This document shows, piece by piece, positions 52,287 through 60,948 of a stretch of 64,000 bases of DNA. This DNA comes from Silvibacterium bohemicum (GTDB lineage Bacteria; Acidobacteriota; Terriglobia; Terriglobales; Acidobacteriaceae). The translations under genes and the position numbers were made by a program. The first letter of the stretch is position 1. Every line of letters begins with the position of its first letter. Location: the NCBI RefSeq assembly GCF_001006305.1, contig NZ_LBHJ01000001.1, forward strand, positions 744,001 through 808,000, read 5' to 3'. The notes under the pieces are model-generated. The model was given only the letters and a program-made list of their open reading frames with translations, did not search any database and was not told where the DNA came from.

Positions 52287-53618
52287 TTAGTCCGTGTGTC
52301 CGCTTGCGACGCACCAGGTGGGATTGCCGACCGTGGCGTAGCTGGTTTTGTTACGCAAATCGGTCAGCACGCCGGAGTTTGGATCGAGTACATGGCCGGT
52401 GACGGTGCTGCTGATGAAGTCAGCCGTGTAAATGTACTGGTGCGAAGGATCCTCTAGGATGCACTGCGGGCTGGAGCCAGTGGGGAAGGGGGCTCCGCTG
52501 ATCTGCGCCAGCACACCATTGCTCGCAATCGTATAGCCGCTGATCTGGCTATTCGCATTGCCAACGCTGGAGGACGGTCCGGCATTGGCTAAGTAGAGGA
52601 ACTGGCTCTTGCTGTCCGTGGTGAGCGCAATCGGGTTGCCGGAAGTCGACTGGCTATTGGGGAACGGGCTATCCGTGACCGACTGCAGAATACCGTTAGT
52701 GCCGACGGTGTAGGAGTAGACCTGATTGTTGCCGGTATCCAGCACAAAGATATAGGCTCCCGACGCACTCGATCCCATGTTGCTGATCTTGGCGGCGTTG
52801 GTGACTAACTCTGCATTCTGCGTGAGGGTCAGCTGGCCGCTGGAGCTGTTGAGAGCGTACTCGAAGATGGTCTGACGGTTATCGCTCGCGAAACCCGTGG
52901 TGGCAGGCTCCGGGCCGGCATCCGCAGCGAAGACGAAGGCCGAGGCAACGTTGAGGTCGATCGGGTTGCAGCCGATGGGGAAGTAGCCAAGCTGGGTGCC
53001 GTTGCCGGTCTGCTGTTGATTGTTGGTGATCAGCGAGAGCCGGCCGGTGTTGGTATTCACGCTGAAGGCAGTGATATCGCCCACCGGATGCCAGACGCCC
53101 GCGGTTGTGGGGTCAGGGCAGGGAAACTCTGCGCTTTGCGTGGTCGATGTAGTCTGGGCAGGATTGTTGGCATCGACCGGAGCGTACTGGTCCAGCACAT
53201 ACAGGAAGCTGCCTGTGGAGTTGAATCCAAAGCGGATGGACCCATTACCCTGGCTGGTGTAGGTCTGCTGCGGGGCCAGAACGCCGTCTCCGCCGACGGA
53301 GAAAACGGCGATATTGCCGCCGCTATAGGTTCCGTCTGTCTGCAGAGCGCCGGCATTCAGGACATAGAGATATCGGCCGGTGCTGGACACGATCGAGCGG
53401 AGCGGGTCAGTGCCGCCCGAGCCGAAGGGGGAGCCCGGGATATTGCTCAGGTTTCCAGTGTTATTCGAAACTTTGAAGGCACCGATCTGGTTGAACTGGG
53501 CGCCGGTCACATAAAGATATGCGACGGTAAAGTCGACGGTGCAGGAGGTAACACTCAGACAAAGACCTAGGGATACAACCAGGGCCAGAACAATCTGGCC
53601 AAATTTCTTAAACTTCAT
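52287..53618 (-). CDS. beta-propeller lipoprotein (lactonase/YncE-like), paralogue 2
   Basis: 443 residues; lipobox near VTSC. It has the same architecture and blade motifs as its neighbour (YLYVTGAQFNQIGAFKVSNNTGNLS; YIFVLDTGNNQVYSYTVGTNG; YIYTADFISSTVTGHVLDPNSGVLT), so the two came from a tandem duplication. The 5' leaders share a conserved block: GGGATCGCTCCCG, a TTGTAAAAGCT stretch and TTTCGGCTATAGCG (52130-52186 and 53661-53710 on the plus strand), suggesting common control. Function unknown; probably extracytoplasmic binding. Confidence 0.87.
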   Translation of the reverse strand: MKFKKFGQIVLALVVSLGLCLSVTSCTVDFTVAYLYVTGAQFNQIGAFKVSNNTGNLSNIPGSPFGSGGTDPLRSIVSSTGRYLYVLNAGALQTDGTYSGGNIAVFSVGGDGVLAPQQTYTSQGNGSIRFGFNSTGSFLYVLDQYAPVDANNPAQTTSTTQSAEFPCPDPTTAGVWHPVGDITAFSVNTNTGRLSLITNNQQQTGNGTQLGYFPIGCNPIDLNVASAFVFAADAGPEPATTGFASDNRQTIFEYALNSSSGQLTLTQNAELVTNAAKISNMGSSASGAYIFVLDTGNNQVYSYTVGTNGILQSVTDSPFPNSQSTSGNPIALTTDSKSQFLYLANAGPSSSVGNANSQISGYTIASNGVLAQISGAPFPTGSSPQCILEDPSHQYIYTADFISSTVTGHVLDPNSGVLTDLRNKTSYATVGNPTWCVASGHTD

Positions 53619-53872
53619 GCGCTTCCTTCATCCTGATTTCACTTAGACCAGGCACTGGATCGGGATCGCTCCCGTCTGCATTGTAAAAGCTGGACGCGCT
53701 TTCGGCTATAGCGGAAGGCCGGGCACGTCCCGATAAGTCATGAAATTCAGAGGGGATTCGCGCTTGTCGGCGGCATATCCCCTTGGTTTTCTTTGACTCG
53801 TTCCGGCGAAGTTGGTTAGAGGGTATTTCGCCAAATTTGCTGGCAACAGCTGCCGTCTGTCACCTGGAGGGA

Positions 53873-53894
53873 ATCCCCGGCCATCGCCGGGGAT
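53873..53894 (-). terminator. terminator hairpin after the M13 peptidase gene
   Basis: ATCCCCGGC and GCCGGGGAT form a 9 bp stem with a 4-base loop, 18 bases beyond the stop. Confidence 0.6.
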
Positions 53895-53912
53895 CGATGG
53901 AAGGCAAGCACG

Positions 53913-55985
53913 TTACCAGACGACGCAGGGAGCGTCCGGCATCATGGGCTGGCCTTTCTTGCAGCCGAAGGCCTTGCCGAACTGGTCAAAGTTCTGCACT
54001 GTTCCATTCGTCCGGAACATGCCGGGGGAGTGGGGGTCGGTGCGCGCCATCACCCGTTCCGACTGCTCGGTCCGGTTTTCGCACCATACCTGGGCAAAGG
54101 CGATAAAGAAGCGCTGGGAGGGCGTGTAGCCGTCGATCTTCTCGTTCCGGGCGTTTCCGCCCTCCTGGGCCAGCACGCTCATCAGGGCCTGGTAGGCGAT
54201 CCGGATGCCCCCATTGTCAGCGGTATTCTCACCCAGTGTCAGCTTGCCGTTCAGTTTCTGGCCCGGAACCGGCTCAAAGCTGCCGTATTCGTTGACTTCG
54301 CAGCCGGTGCGCTCGTCGAAGGCCTTGCGGTCATCCGGAGTCCACCAGTTCTTCACGTTGCCCTGGCCGTCGAACTTGCTTCCCTGGTCGTCGAAGCCGT
54401 GGGTCATCTCGTGGCCGATCACCACGCCGATGGCTCCGAAATTGACCGCGGGATCCTTGCTCACGTCGTAAAACGGCGGCTGAAGAATGCCGGCCGGGAA
54501 GTTGATGTCGTTATTGCTGGAGTTGTAGTAGGCGTTGACGGTGGGAGGCGTCATTCCCCACTCTTTTTCGTCCACCGGCTTGCCGATCTTGTTCAGATCG
54601 CGCGTGTATTCGAAGGCGTCGGCGCGCTGAGCATTGCCGATGAGGTCATCGCGCTTAACCTCGACCTTCGAGTAGTCCCGCCAGTTCTCGGGATAGCCGA
54701 TCTTCTTGCGGAATTCGGCGAGCTTGGCTTCGGCCTGCTTCTTGGTCTCCGGCGTCATCCACGAGAGGTTCTGAATATCATCGCCAAGAGACTTTTGCAG
54801 GGCGGCGACCAGCTTTTCCATGTTGTCCTTGGCCTGGGGCGGGAAGTTCTGCCGTACCCAGTCCTGTCCCACGGCTTCGCCGAGAGCCTGGTCAGTGAGC
54901 GTGGTGCAGCGCTTCCAGCGAGCGGACTGCTCGGCCTGGCCGTTAAGCGTCTTCTGGAAGAAACCGAAATGCAGGTCGTCGAAGGAAGACGAAAGTAAGG
55001 GCGCGGCTTCATTCAGAGCATGAAAGCGGAGGTAGCTCTTGATCGCGTCGAGACTTTGCTGGTCGATGACGTCATTGAGCGCCTTGAAGAAATCCGGCGT
55101 GGCCACGTTGATCTCGGAGATTTGCGGGGCGGAGACGCCGGAGAGAAAGGCATCCCACTGAAAATTCGGAGCGAGGGTTTTGAGATTCGCGAGTGGCTGC
55201 AGGTGATAGCGCTTCTCGGGGTCGCGCAGGTCGACGCGCGGCGTGGACCCCTTGGCCAGTGCCGTCTCGATCGCCAGCACGCTGTCGGCTTCGGTCGACG
55301 CTTTCTCATCGCTGTCGCCGGCCAGTTTGAAGAGGCCTACCGCGTAAGCTTTGTACTGCTCGCGGATCTTGGTCATGCGCTCGTCGTCGAGGATGTAGTA
55401 ATCGCGGTCCGGCAGGCTAAGCCCGCCCTGGATGACGATGGCGATCTGCCGGGTGGAATCCTTCTGATCCTGCTGGCTGCCGAAACGGAAGAACGCTCCG
55501 GTGGAGTCCTTGGCCTGGAGGTCGGCAAGCAACGCGCCAAGCTGTGCCTTAGAGGAAAGCGCGTCGATTTTATCGATGACCGGCATCACGGGCTTGTCGC
55601 CTAGCCGATCGGCGAGATCGGTATTCATGCAGGCGGCGTAGAAGTCGCCGTACTTCTTCTGCAGCGGCGTCTTCGGATCGTTCGCTGCCTTGTTGAGATC
55701 GACGTAGAGGAGATAGCGATTGCGCTCGTTCAGCTCATTGAAGCGGCCCCACCGCGCCTGGTCGCTAGGGATGGGATTGGCCTTGCGCCAGTTGCCGCAG
55801 GCGTAGGCGTAGAAGTCGGTACACGGGTCGGCCGTCTTGTCGATGGCGTTGAGGTCGAAGCTATGCAGCGCCTTCGGTTCCACGGGAGCACCTCCCGGCG
55901 TGTTATCCGCCGAGGTGAAGGTGCTTTGTGCGAGAGCGAGGCTGCTGCAAAAGAGAAGCGTACTGGCGATGCGGAAGGGCTGCAT
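53913..55985 (-). CDS. M13 family metallopeptidase (neprilysin/PepO-like)
   Basis: 690 residues, normal for the family. A signal peptide (FRIASTLLFCSSLALAQ) sends it out of the cytoplasm. The zinc site is VIGHEMTHGFD, the third ligand is in GENTADNGG, the substrate-binding NAYYNSSNN is intact, and the protein ends with the conserved Cys-x-x-Trp (CVVW). M13 enzymes cut short peptides in the periplasm or outside. Monocistronic from spacing, with a terminator hairpin behind it. Confidence 0.96.
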   Translation of the reverse strand: MQPFRIASTLLFCSSLALAQSTFTSADNTPGGAPVEPKALHSFDLNAIDKTADPCTDFYAYACGNWRKANPIPSDQARWGRFNELNERNRYLLYVDLNKAANDPKTPLQKKYGDFYAACMNTDLADRLGDKPVMPVIDKIDALSSKAQLGALLADLQAKDSTGAFFRFGSQQDQKDSTRQIAIVIQGGLSLPDRDYYILDDERMTKIREQYKAYAVGLFKLAGDSDEKASTEADSVLAIETALAKGSTPRVDLRDPEKRYHLQPLANLKTLAPNFQWDAFLSGVSAPQISEINVATPDFFKALNDVIDQQSLDAIKSYLRFHALNEAAPLLSSSFDDLHFGFFQKTLNGQAEQSARWKRCTTLTDQALGEAVGQDWVRQNFPPQAKDNMEKLVAALQKSLGDDIQNLSWMTPETKKQAEAKLAEFRKKIGYPENWRDYSKVEVKRDDLIGNAQRADAFEYTRDLNKIGKPVDEKEWGMTPPTVNAYYNSSNNDINFPAGILQPPFYDVSKDPAVNFGAIGVVIGHEMTHGFDDQGSKFDGQGNVKNWWTPDDRKAFDERTGCEVNEYGSFEPVPGQKLNGKLTLGENTADNGGIRIAYQALMSVLAQEGGNARNEKIDGYTPSQRFFIAFAQVWCENRTEQSERVMARTDPHSPGMFRTNGTVQNFDQFGKAFGCKKGQPMMPDAPCVVW

Positions 55986-56139
55986 GAATCCTCGGGAGGG
56001 TCACCGCGCTTTGAGGGGAAGGGGCGCAGCGGATCTTGGCGCGGGGAAACCGCGTCTACTGGAAAATTAACATGCCGCTAACTAAATGAGACACAGCGTT
56101 TTTCCAGGATTCGTTTCCAGGAGCCGTTTTCCGCGATTG

Positions 56140-56169
56140 CCCGGCATCTGGCCTTAGTCAGATGCCGGG
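56140..56169 (-). terminator. hairpin after the MCE gene
   Basis: CCCGGCATCTG and CAGATGCCGGG, 11 bp perfect stem with 8-base loop, 13 bases past the MCE stop; T run weak. Confidence 0.55.
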
Positions 56170-56181
56170 TCCCGAATCTGC

Positions 56182-57264
56182 TTAGAAGACCTTGAAGTGG
56201 ATTGTCAGGTATTTCTTCGGATTCTGGCGGATGGCGGTAACCAGGTTGCTGGTGTTCTGAATCATCTCGTCGCTGTGGTTGTAGAGGGCAGGATCCTTGA
56301 TCAGCTTACCGATCGTTCCCTCGCCGCTATCCACCTGCGCCAGAACCGAATTGAGATTGGTCACAGTATCGTTGAGCTTCTTGGCGAACTGTGGATCCTT
56401 GGCCATCATGCCGATGGCCCCCTTGCCCTGGTTGATTCCAGCCAGAAGCTGATTCAGGCTATCAGTCGACTGCTTCAGGTTGTTGTAAAGGGTCTCGTCT
56501 TTGAGCAGTTTCCCGGCGCTGCCCTGTCCCGCGTCCAACTGGGCCGAGATATGCTGCAGATGCCCGACTGTGTCGTCGATGCGTTTGTAAAGCTGGTCGT
56601 CGGCTACCAGTTTGCCGATTGAGCCTTTGCCGCTGGCGACCGAATCGACCAGTGCCTGAATCTGATTCACAGTCAGAACAGCCTTGTTGTACAAGGTTGG
56701 GTCATTGATGAGCTGGCCGATCGAACCTTTGCCGCTGTTGAGCGAATCGACCAGATTGTCGACCTTGGCCAGAATCGTATTCAGCTGCTCGATGGTTCCC
56801 TGGCTGGACTTGATTACGTCGGTGAGATTCGGCGTTTCAGTCGTCTTCAGCTCGTCCCCATCGCGAATTTCGGGGCCAGTGGAGAATTTACTGTCGATAT
56901 TCACGACGGTGTCGCCCAGCACACCAATCGTCTCCAGGCTGGATTTCGAATCCTGATGAACTGCATCGGTGAACTTTTTGCTGATCTTCATGGTGACTTC
57001 AACCGGCGTGAGCTTGCGCTGAGGCTCGATGCGCACAGCCTTCACGTTGCCGATGGTCACGCCTTCGAGGTTTACCGGCGCGCCGACCTTGAGGCCGGCC
57101 GAGTTCTCGAAATAAGAGCGAACGGTGATCTTGCCGGTCCAAAACCCGCCAGAGCTGCCGGACATAAGGAAAACCAGAGCCGTGAGCGCCGACAGCGCTA
57201 CCAGCACCAGTACTCCCACCTTCAATTGAGACCACTGGACTTGTTGCTGACTCGGCACAGGCAC
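56182..57264 (-). CDS. MlaD/MCE family lipid-transport protein with five 34-residue repeats
   Basis: 360 residues. One N-terminal transmembrane helix (LKVGVLVLVALSALTALVFLM) is followed by the MCE domain (about 45-130: VRSYFENSAGLKVGAPVNLEGVTIGNVKAVRI). The C-terminal half is five consecutive repeats of exactly 34 residues, each starting GxGxxGxL/M (GKGSIGQL, GKGSIGKL, GQGSAGKL, GKGAIGMM, GEGTIGKL); most continue with D-x-x-LY. MCE proteins are subunits of ABC-type lipid transport between membranes; the permease and ATPase (MlaE, MlaF) are not in the window. The C-terminal part ends NPKKYLTIHFKVF. Confidence 0.9.
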   Translation of the reverse strand: MPVPSQQQVQWSQLKVGVLVLVALSALTALVFLMSGSSGGFWTGKITVRSYFENSAGLKVGAPVNLEGVTIGNVKAVRIEPQRKLTPVEVTMKISKKFTDAVHQDSKSSLETIGVLGDTVVNIDSKFSTGPEIRDGDELKTTETPNLTDVIKSSQGTIEQLNTILAKVDNLVDSLNSGKGSIGQLINDPTLYNKAVLTVNQIQALVDSVASGKGSIGKLVADDQLYKRIDDTVGHLQHISAQLDAGQGSAGKLLKDETLYNNLKQSTDSLNQLLAGINQGKGAIGMMAKDPQFAKKLNDTVTNLNSVLAQVDSGEGTIGKLIKDPALYNHSDEMIQNTSNLVTAIRQNPKKYLTIHFKVF

Positions 57265-57451
57265 CCTCAGGGATAAAAACGGTTGGGAATTGGATTGAGC
57301 TTCCGGTCAGAGAATATCAAACCGCGGTTTTATGTCTTGCCGGACCACCATAGGATGCCGTATCGGCGACACCTGTTGCAGAAAACGAGGATGCAGAGGC
57401 AAGAGTACAGCGTACAAAAATCAACGTCCCAAAAATTGACAGAATCTGAAC

Positions 57452-57490
57452 GCTAAACCCTGCACCCTATTCCCTACACCCTGCCTTTTT
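57452..57490. repeat. single CCCTA-rich dispersed repeat
   Basis: It is a tandem-like run of ACCCTRYNCCCT units abutting the acpS stop codon, the same unit as at 18826-18916 and, inverted, at 63094-63116. Confidence 0.5.
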
Positions 57491-57867
57491 CAGTCTTCCA
57501 AATGCACTGAGGCCATGGCGATGGTCTGGCTGTGGGTCAGTGAGAGCGCGATGCGGCGAACCCCGAGCTGGCTGGCCAATTCGCTGGCCCGGCCGCTCAA
57601 ATGCAGCGTGGGACGGCTGCCAGGCTGCCGTTGGACCTCCAGCTCCTTCCAGGCGACGCCATGTTGGATGCCCGTGCCCAGGGCCTTGGCGCCCGCTTCC
57701 TTCGCCGCAAAGCGCGCAGCGAAGCTTTCGGCGGAGTTTTTCTTTCGGCTGCAATAGGCAATTTCGCCGGGAGTGAAGATCCGGTCCAGGAAGCGCTCCC
57801 CAAACCGCTCGATGGAACGGGCCACGCGGTCGATCTCAATGATGTCGATACCTGTGCCGAGAATCAT
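57490..57867 (-). CDS. acpS: holo-[acyl-carrier-protein] synthase
   Basis: 125 residues. Transfers 4'-phosphopantetheine from CoA to ACP. Motifs GTGIDIIEIDRV (Mg-binding Asp8) and the catalytic-Glu block FAARFAAKEAGAKALGTG are clear. The start is ATG at 57867, divergent from the conserved hypothetical at 57979. Normal family length and no unusual features. It is probably monocistronic, bounded by a CCCTA repeat at its 3' end. Confidence 0.95.
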   Translation of the reverse strand: MILGTGIDIIEIDRVARSIERFGERFLDRIFTPGEIAYCSRKKNSAESFAARFAAKEAGAKALGTGIQHGVAWKELEVQRQPGSRPTLHLSGRASELASQLGVRRIALSLTHSQTIAMASVHLED

Positions 57868-57978
57868 GCAAGAAAGCTAAATGAATTTGCGGCGGTGGCA
57901 AAATTCCTTGCGTTTTAGTCTGCATCGGACGGACTTTGGTGAATCTTGAAGGCACGAAAGTACCATCTGTTGCCGGTT

Positions 57979-58395
57979 ATGCAAACGGCGCAATGTACCG
58001 ATCAAGTGAATATGCGTGGCGATTACGAGTCGAATAGCTGGAGCCTGAAGCTGACGGCGTCGAGTGACGACGATCCCCAGCGGCTGGTTCGCTTTCTCAG
58101 CGGGGTGCTGCTTTCCTGCGGGGTATGGATTCTCACCCGCAGCACGCGGGGCAACGATTTTGCCGAATTGGACTTCGAGTTCGCGCGCGCCGCCTGCATC
58201 GAGATCTACGCTGCGCTGATCGCCGCAGGGCTGGAGCTAAGCCGAGACTCGCATCATCAGATGGCGGACCTCTGCCATTGCACCCGCAATCTGCTGCAGA
58301 GCAAAGCCTTCGACGTGGCGCGGATCGAGCTCATGATCTACAGAGGCAGAACGAGCAAATCCCCGGGCGGAGAGGAGACGCTGACCTTGGGGTAA
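57979..58395 (+). CDS. conserved hypothetical protein
   Basis: 138 residues from ATG 57979; the frame is open from a TTG at 57946 and another ATG at 58012 precedes the conserved part, so the start is uncertain. The body reads W-S-L-K-L-T-A-S-S-D-D-D and then LVRFLSGVLLSCGVWILTRS, ACIEIYAALIAAGLELS and LCHCTRNLLQSK, a beta-alpha-beta pattern like a single ACT-type domain; this likeness is only visual. I recall similar lone proteins near acpS/recG-type housekeeping genes in Acidobacteria. Function unknown. Confidence 0.7.
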   Translation: MQTAQCTDQVNMRGDYESNSWSLKLTASSDDDPQRLVRFLSGVLLSCGVWILTRSTRGNDFAELDFEFARAACIEIYAALIAAGLELSRDSHHQMADLCHCTRNLLQSKAFDVARIELMIYRGRTSKSPGGEETLTLG

Positions 58396-58411
58396 AAAGC
58401 TGCTGGGGCGT

Positions 58412-60652
58412 CTAACCTGCTTCCACCAGGCCGTAGCGGCGTTGCCAGGCCGCGCGCAGGCGATCCCACACCGCTCTTTTCTCCTCTTCGCTGGCCTCGG
58501 CGTCCGGCTTTTCGACGAAGCGCGCCGCCTGTTCCTTGGCAAGCTCCAGCAATTCGCGATCACGCACGATATTGGCCACGCGGAAATCGGGCAGGCCGGC
58601 CTGCCGCGTGCCGAAAAACTCACCTGGTCCGCGCTGTTCCAGATCGAGCTCGGCGAGTTCGAAGCCGTTTTGCGTACGCACCATGGCTGCGAGCCGCTCT
58701 TCCGCCTGCGGCGACGGACGGCCGCCGGTCATGAGGATGCAGTAGGATTTGGCCGCGCCACGCCCAACGCGCCCGCGCAGCTGGTGGAGCTGCGCCAGTC
58801 CAAAGCGCTCCGCGTGTTCGATGACCATCAGACTGGCGTTGGGCACGTCTACGCCGACTTCGATGACCGTGGTCGAAATCAGGACATCCAGGTCGCCGCG
58901 CTGAAAACGCCGCATGATGATCTCTTTTTCATCGGCATCGAGCCGCCCGTGCAAGAGTCCGAGGCGCAGGCCGCTCAGATGCGTGGCGCGAAGCTCTTCG
59001 TACATCTCGGTAGCCGATTTGAGCGATGGTTTTTGAAAGAGTGAGGTGCTTTTCGCTGCTGTCTTGTTCTTCGCAGATTTCTTCGCCGGCTTTTTCACCG
59101 GCTCTTCCGCTTCGGGAGGCGCGAAATCGAGCTCCGGCTGATCGTCCTTAGCGCCTTCGATGACCGGATACACGATATACGCCTGGTGGCCGCGCTTGAC
59201 CTGATCGCGCAGCAGCTTCCATACCTCATCGGCTCGTTCGTCGGGAACTTGCTTGGTAACGATCGGCGTCCGGCCCGGCGGCAATTCATCGAGCACGCTG
59301 AGATCGAGATCGCCGTAAATCGAAAGCGCCAACGTGCGCGGGATGGGCGTCGCCGTCATCACCAGCACGTCCGGTTCGGCGGCGTTCGGTTTCTTCATCA
59401 GCCGGAAGCGCTGGAGAACGCCGAAGCGGTGCTGTTCGTCGACGACCACCAGGCCGAGCTTGGCAAAATCCACCTTCTCTTCGATCAGGGCATGCGTGCC
59501 GATGACCAGATCGGCTTCGCCCAGGAAGATGCGGCGGCGGGCGAGCCGCTTCTGCTCCTCGTCGAGGGAGCCGGTCAGCAGCACGGTGCGATATTTGCGC
59601 GAGCTGCGTTCGAGAAGCTTGCGAATGGCCAGCGAATGCTGCGTGGCAAGAATCTCCGTAGGAGCCATGAGCGCTGCCTGATAGCCGTTCTCGATGGCCA
59701 CCAACATGGCCTGCAACGCGACGATGGTTTTGCCCGAGCCCACATCGCCCTGCAGCAGCCGTCGCATGGGCGAGGGCTGGCGCATGTCGCCGACAATTTC
59801 GCCGAGCGAGCGCTTCTGTGCGGCAGTGGGATGGAAAGGCAGGATCTGGCGCAACGCCTCGCGGACCTTGTCGCTGGTCTCGAAGGTGATTCCGGCGCGC
59901 TCCTTCAATTTGCGCCGCTTCAGCTCAAGTCCGCACTCGAGGTAGAACAGCTCCTCGAAGATGAGCCTTCGATGCGCGCCCGTGCTCGATGCCTGCAAAT
60001 GCGTCATGGGCGTTCCGGCAGGCGGAAAATGTACGAAGCGCAAGGCCTCTTCACGGCTGGCCAGCTTGAGGCGCTCCAGCATCGCTGCGGGCATGGTCTC
60101 GGGGATGCGGCCTCGCAGTTCTTCGAGCAGGCTGTAAATGACTTTGCGAATCCAGCGCGAGGCGAGGCGGCTGCCGCTGAGCGATTCGTAGACCGGCGTG
60201 ATGCGGCCGACTTCGAGCAACCGGCTTTCGTCGTCGAGATCTTCGGGGAGGATCTCGAACTGCGGCTGGATCATCTTGAAATTGCGCGTAGAACGCGAGG
60301 GCTCGACCTTGCCGTAGAGCGCGACCATCTGCCCGGCCTTGAACTTGCCTTCGAGATACGTGCCATGAAACCACATGCATTTCATCGACGAGAGGTTCTG
60401 GCCGACGGTCATCTCGAAGATGGGCATGCGGCGGGTGCGGAGCAGCGTGGTGCCGCGGACTTCGGCAATCACGCTGGCCATCTCTCCAGGCACCAATTCT
60501 GTCAGCGAGCGCGGATGCAGACGGTCTTCGTAGCGGAAAGGCAGGTGAAAGAGAAGGTCTTCAACGGTCGCGATGCGCTTCTCGTTGAGAGTCTTTGCGA
60601 TCTGAGGACCAATGCCCTTGACGAACTGAACCGGAGTGTCGAGTGCAACCAC
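58412..60652 (-). CDS. recG: ATP-dependent DNA helicase RecG
   Basis: 746 residues, about 50 more than usual. Branch-migrating helicase for Holliday junctions and stalled forks. The N-terminal wedge (KGIGPQIAKTLNEKRI), Walker A GDVGSGKT, the DEQH box (VVDEQHRFG), motif III TATPIPRTL, and the late QLRGRVGRG are all intact. The extra length is a Lys/Ala-rich insertion (about residues 495-545, KKPAKKSAKNKTAAK) in the second helicase lobe. Start GTG at 60652. It is convergent with the hypothetical and has a minisatellite upstream. Confidence 0.96.
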   Translation of the reverse strand: MVALDTPVQFVKGIGPQIAKTLNEKRIATVEDLLFHLPFRYEDRLHPRSLTELVPGEMASVIAEVRGTTLLRTRRMPIFEMTVGQNLSSMKCMWFHGTYLEGKFKAGQMVALYGKVEPSRSTRNFKMIQPQFEILPEDLDDESRLLEVGRITPVYESLSGSRLASRWIRKVIYSLLEELRGRIPETMPAAMLERLKLASREEALRFVHFPPAGTPMTHLQASSTGAHRRLIFEELFYLECGLELKRRKLKERAGITFETSDKVREALRQILPFHPTAAQKRSLGEIVGDMRQPSPMRRLLQGDVGSGKTIVALQAMLVAIENGYQAALMAPTEILATQHSLAIRKLLERSSRKYRTVLLTGSLDEEQKRLARRRIFLGEADLVIGTHALIEEKVDFAKLGLVVVDEQHRFGVLQRFRLMKKPNAAEPDVLVMTATPIPRTLALSIYGDLDLSVLDELPPGRTPIVTKQVPDERADEVWKLLRDQVKRGHQAYIVYPVIEGAKDDQPELDFAPPEAEEPVKKPAKKSAKNKTAAKSTSLFQKPSLKSATEMYEELRATHLSGLRLGLLHGRLDADEKEIIMRRFQRGDLDVLISTTVIEVGVDVPNASLMVIEHAERFGLAQLHQLRGRVGRGAAKSYCILMTGGRPSPQAEERLAAMVRTQNGFELAELDLEQRGPGEFFGTRQAGLPDFRVANIVRDRELLELAKEQAARFVEKPDAEASEEEKRAVWDRLRAAWQRRYGLVEAG

Positions 60653-60670
60653 TCAAAGATGCTAGCAGGG

Positions 60671-60776
60671 CGGGTAGCTAAAAGCCGGGCGGCTAAAAAA
60701 TGGCTCGCTAGGAAGCGGTCGGCCGAAGGGCGGGGTGCCAAGAGCCGGTCAGCGGGGAAGGCGGCGGGCGGGGAAG
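60671..60776. repeat. 15 bp minisatellite, forward half (seven units)
   Basis: Seven successive 15-base units begin CGG (one TGG) and follow the pattern CGGNNNGCTAAAAGC with heavy divergence; a one-base slip precedes the last unit. The period keeps a five-codon frame open in the plus direction. Confidence 0.7.
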
Positions 60777-60797
60777 GCTAGACCTCGAAGCCGCTTC

Positions 60798-60836
60798 GGG
60801 TGCCCCGCATCTCGCCCTTGAGATGTGGGACTCCAC
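60798..60836. repeat. GGGTGCCCC palindromic element, copy 2
   Basis: Flank GGGTGCCCC, a 10 bp stem with one G-T pair (60804-60813 with 60820-60829) and GGGACTCCAC. It shares only the flanks with the copy at 34057-34103 and lies between the two minisatellite halves. Confidence 0.6.
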
Positions 60837-60852
60837 GGAGCTCGCCAACCGG

Positions 60853-60912
60853 ACTTTTGCCGATCCGGACTTCAGCGATCCGCTCCTTAGCGACCCGCCT
60901 CTCAGCTGCTCC
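60853..60912. repeat. 15 bp minisatellite, inverted half (four units)
   Basis: Four 15-base units end in CCG (the last CTCC) and are the reverse complement of the pattern seen at 60671-60776. They run up to about 35 bases before the ABC ATPase start. Confidence 0.65.
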
Positions 60913-60948
60913 CCCTGTTAGACTCGTTTTGAAATTGGAGAGCTGGGA

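Noticed and set aside
59186-60781. 531-codon plus-strand frame
   Set aside because: Antisense of recG; its open 3' end is caused by the 15 bp minisatellite.
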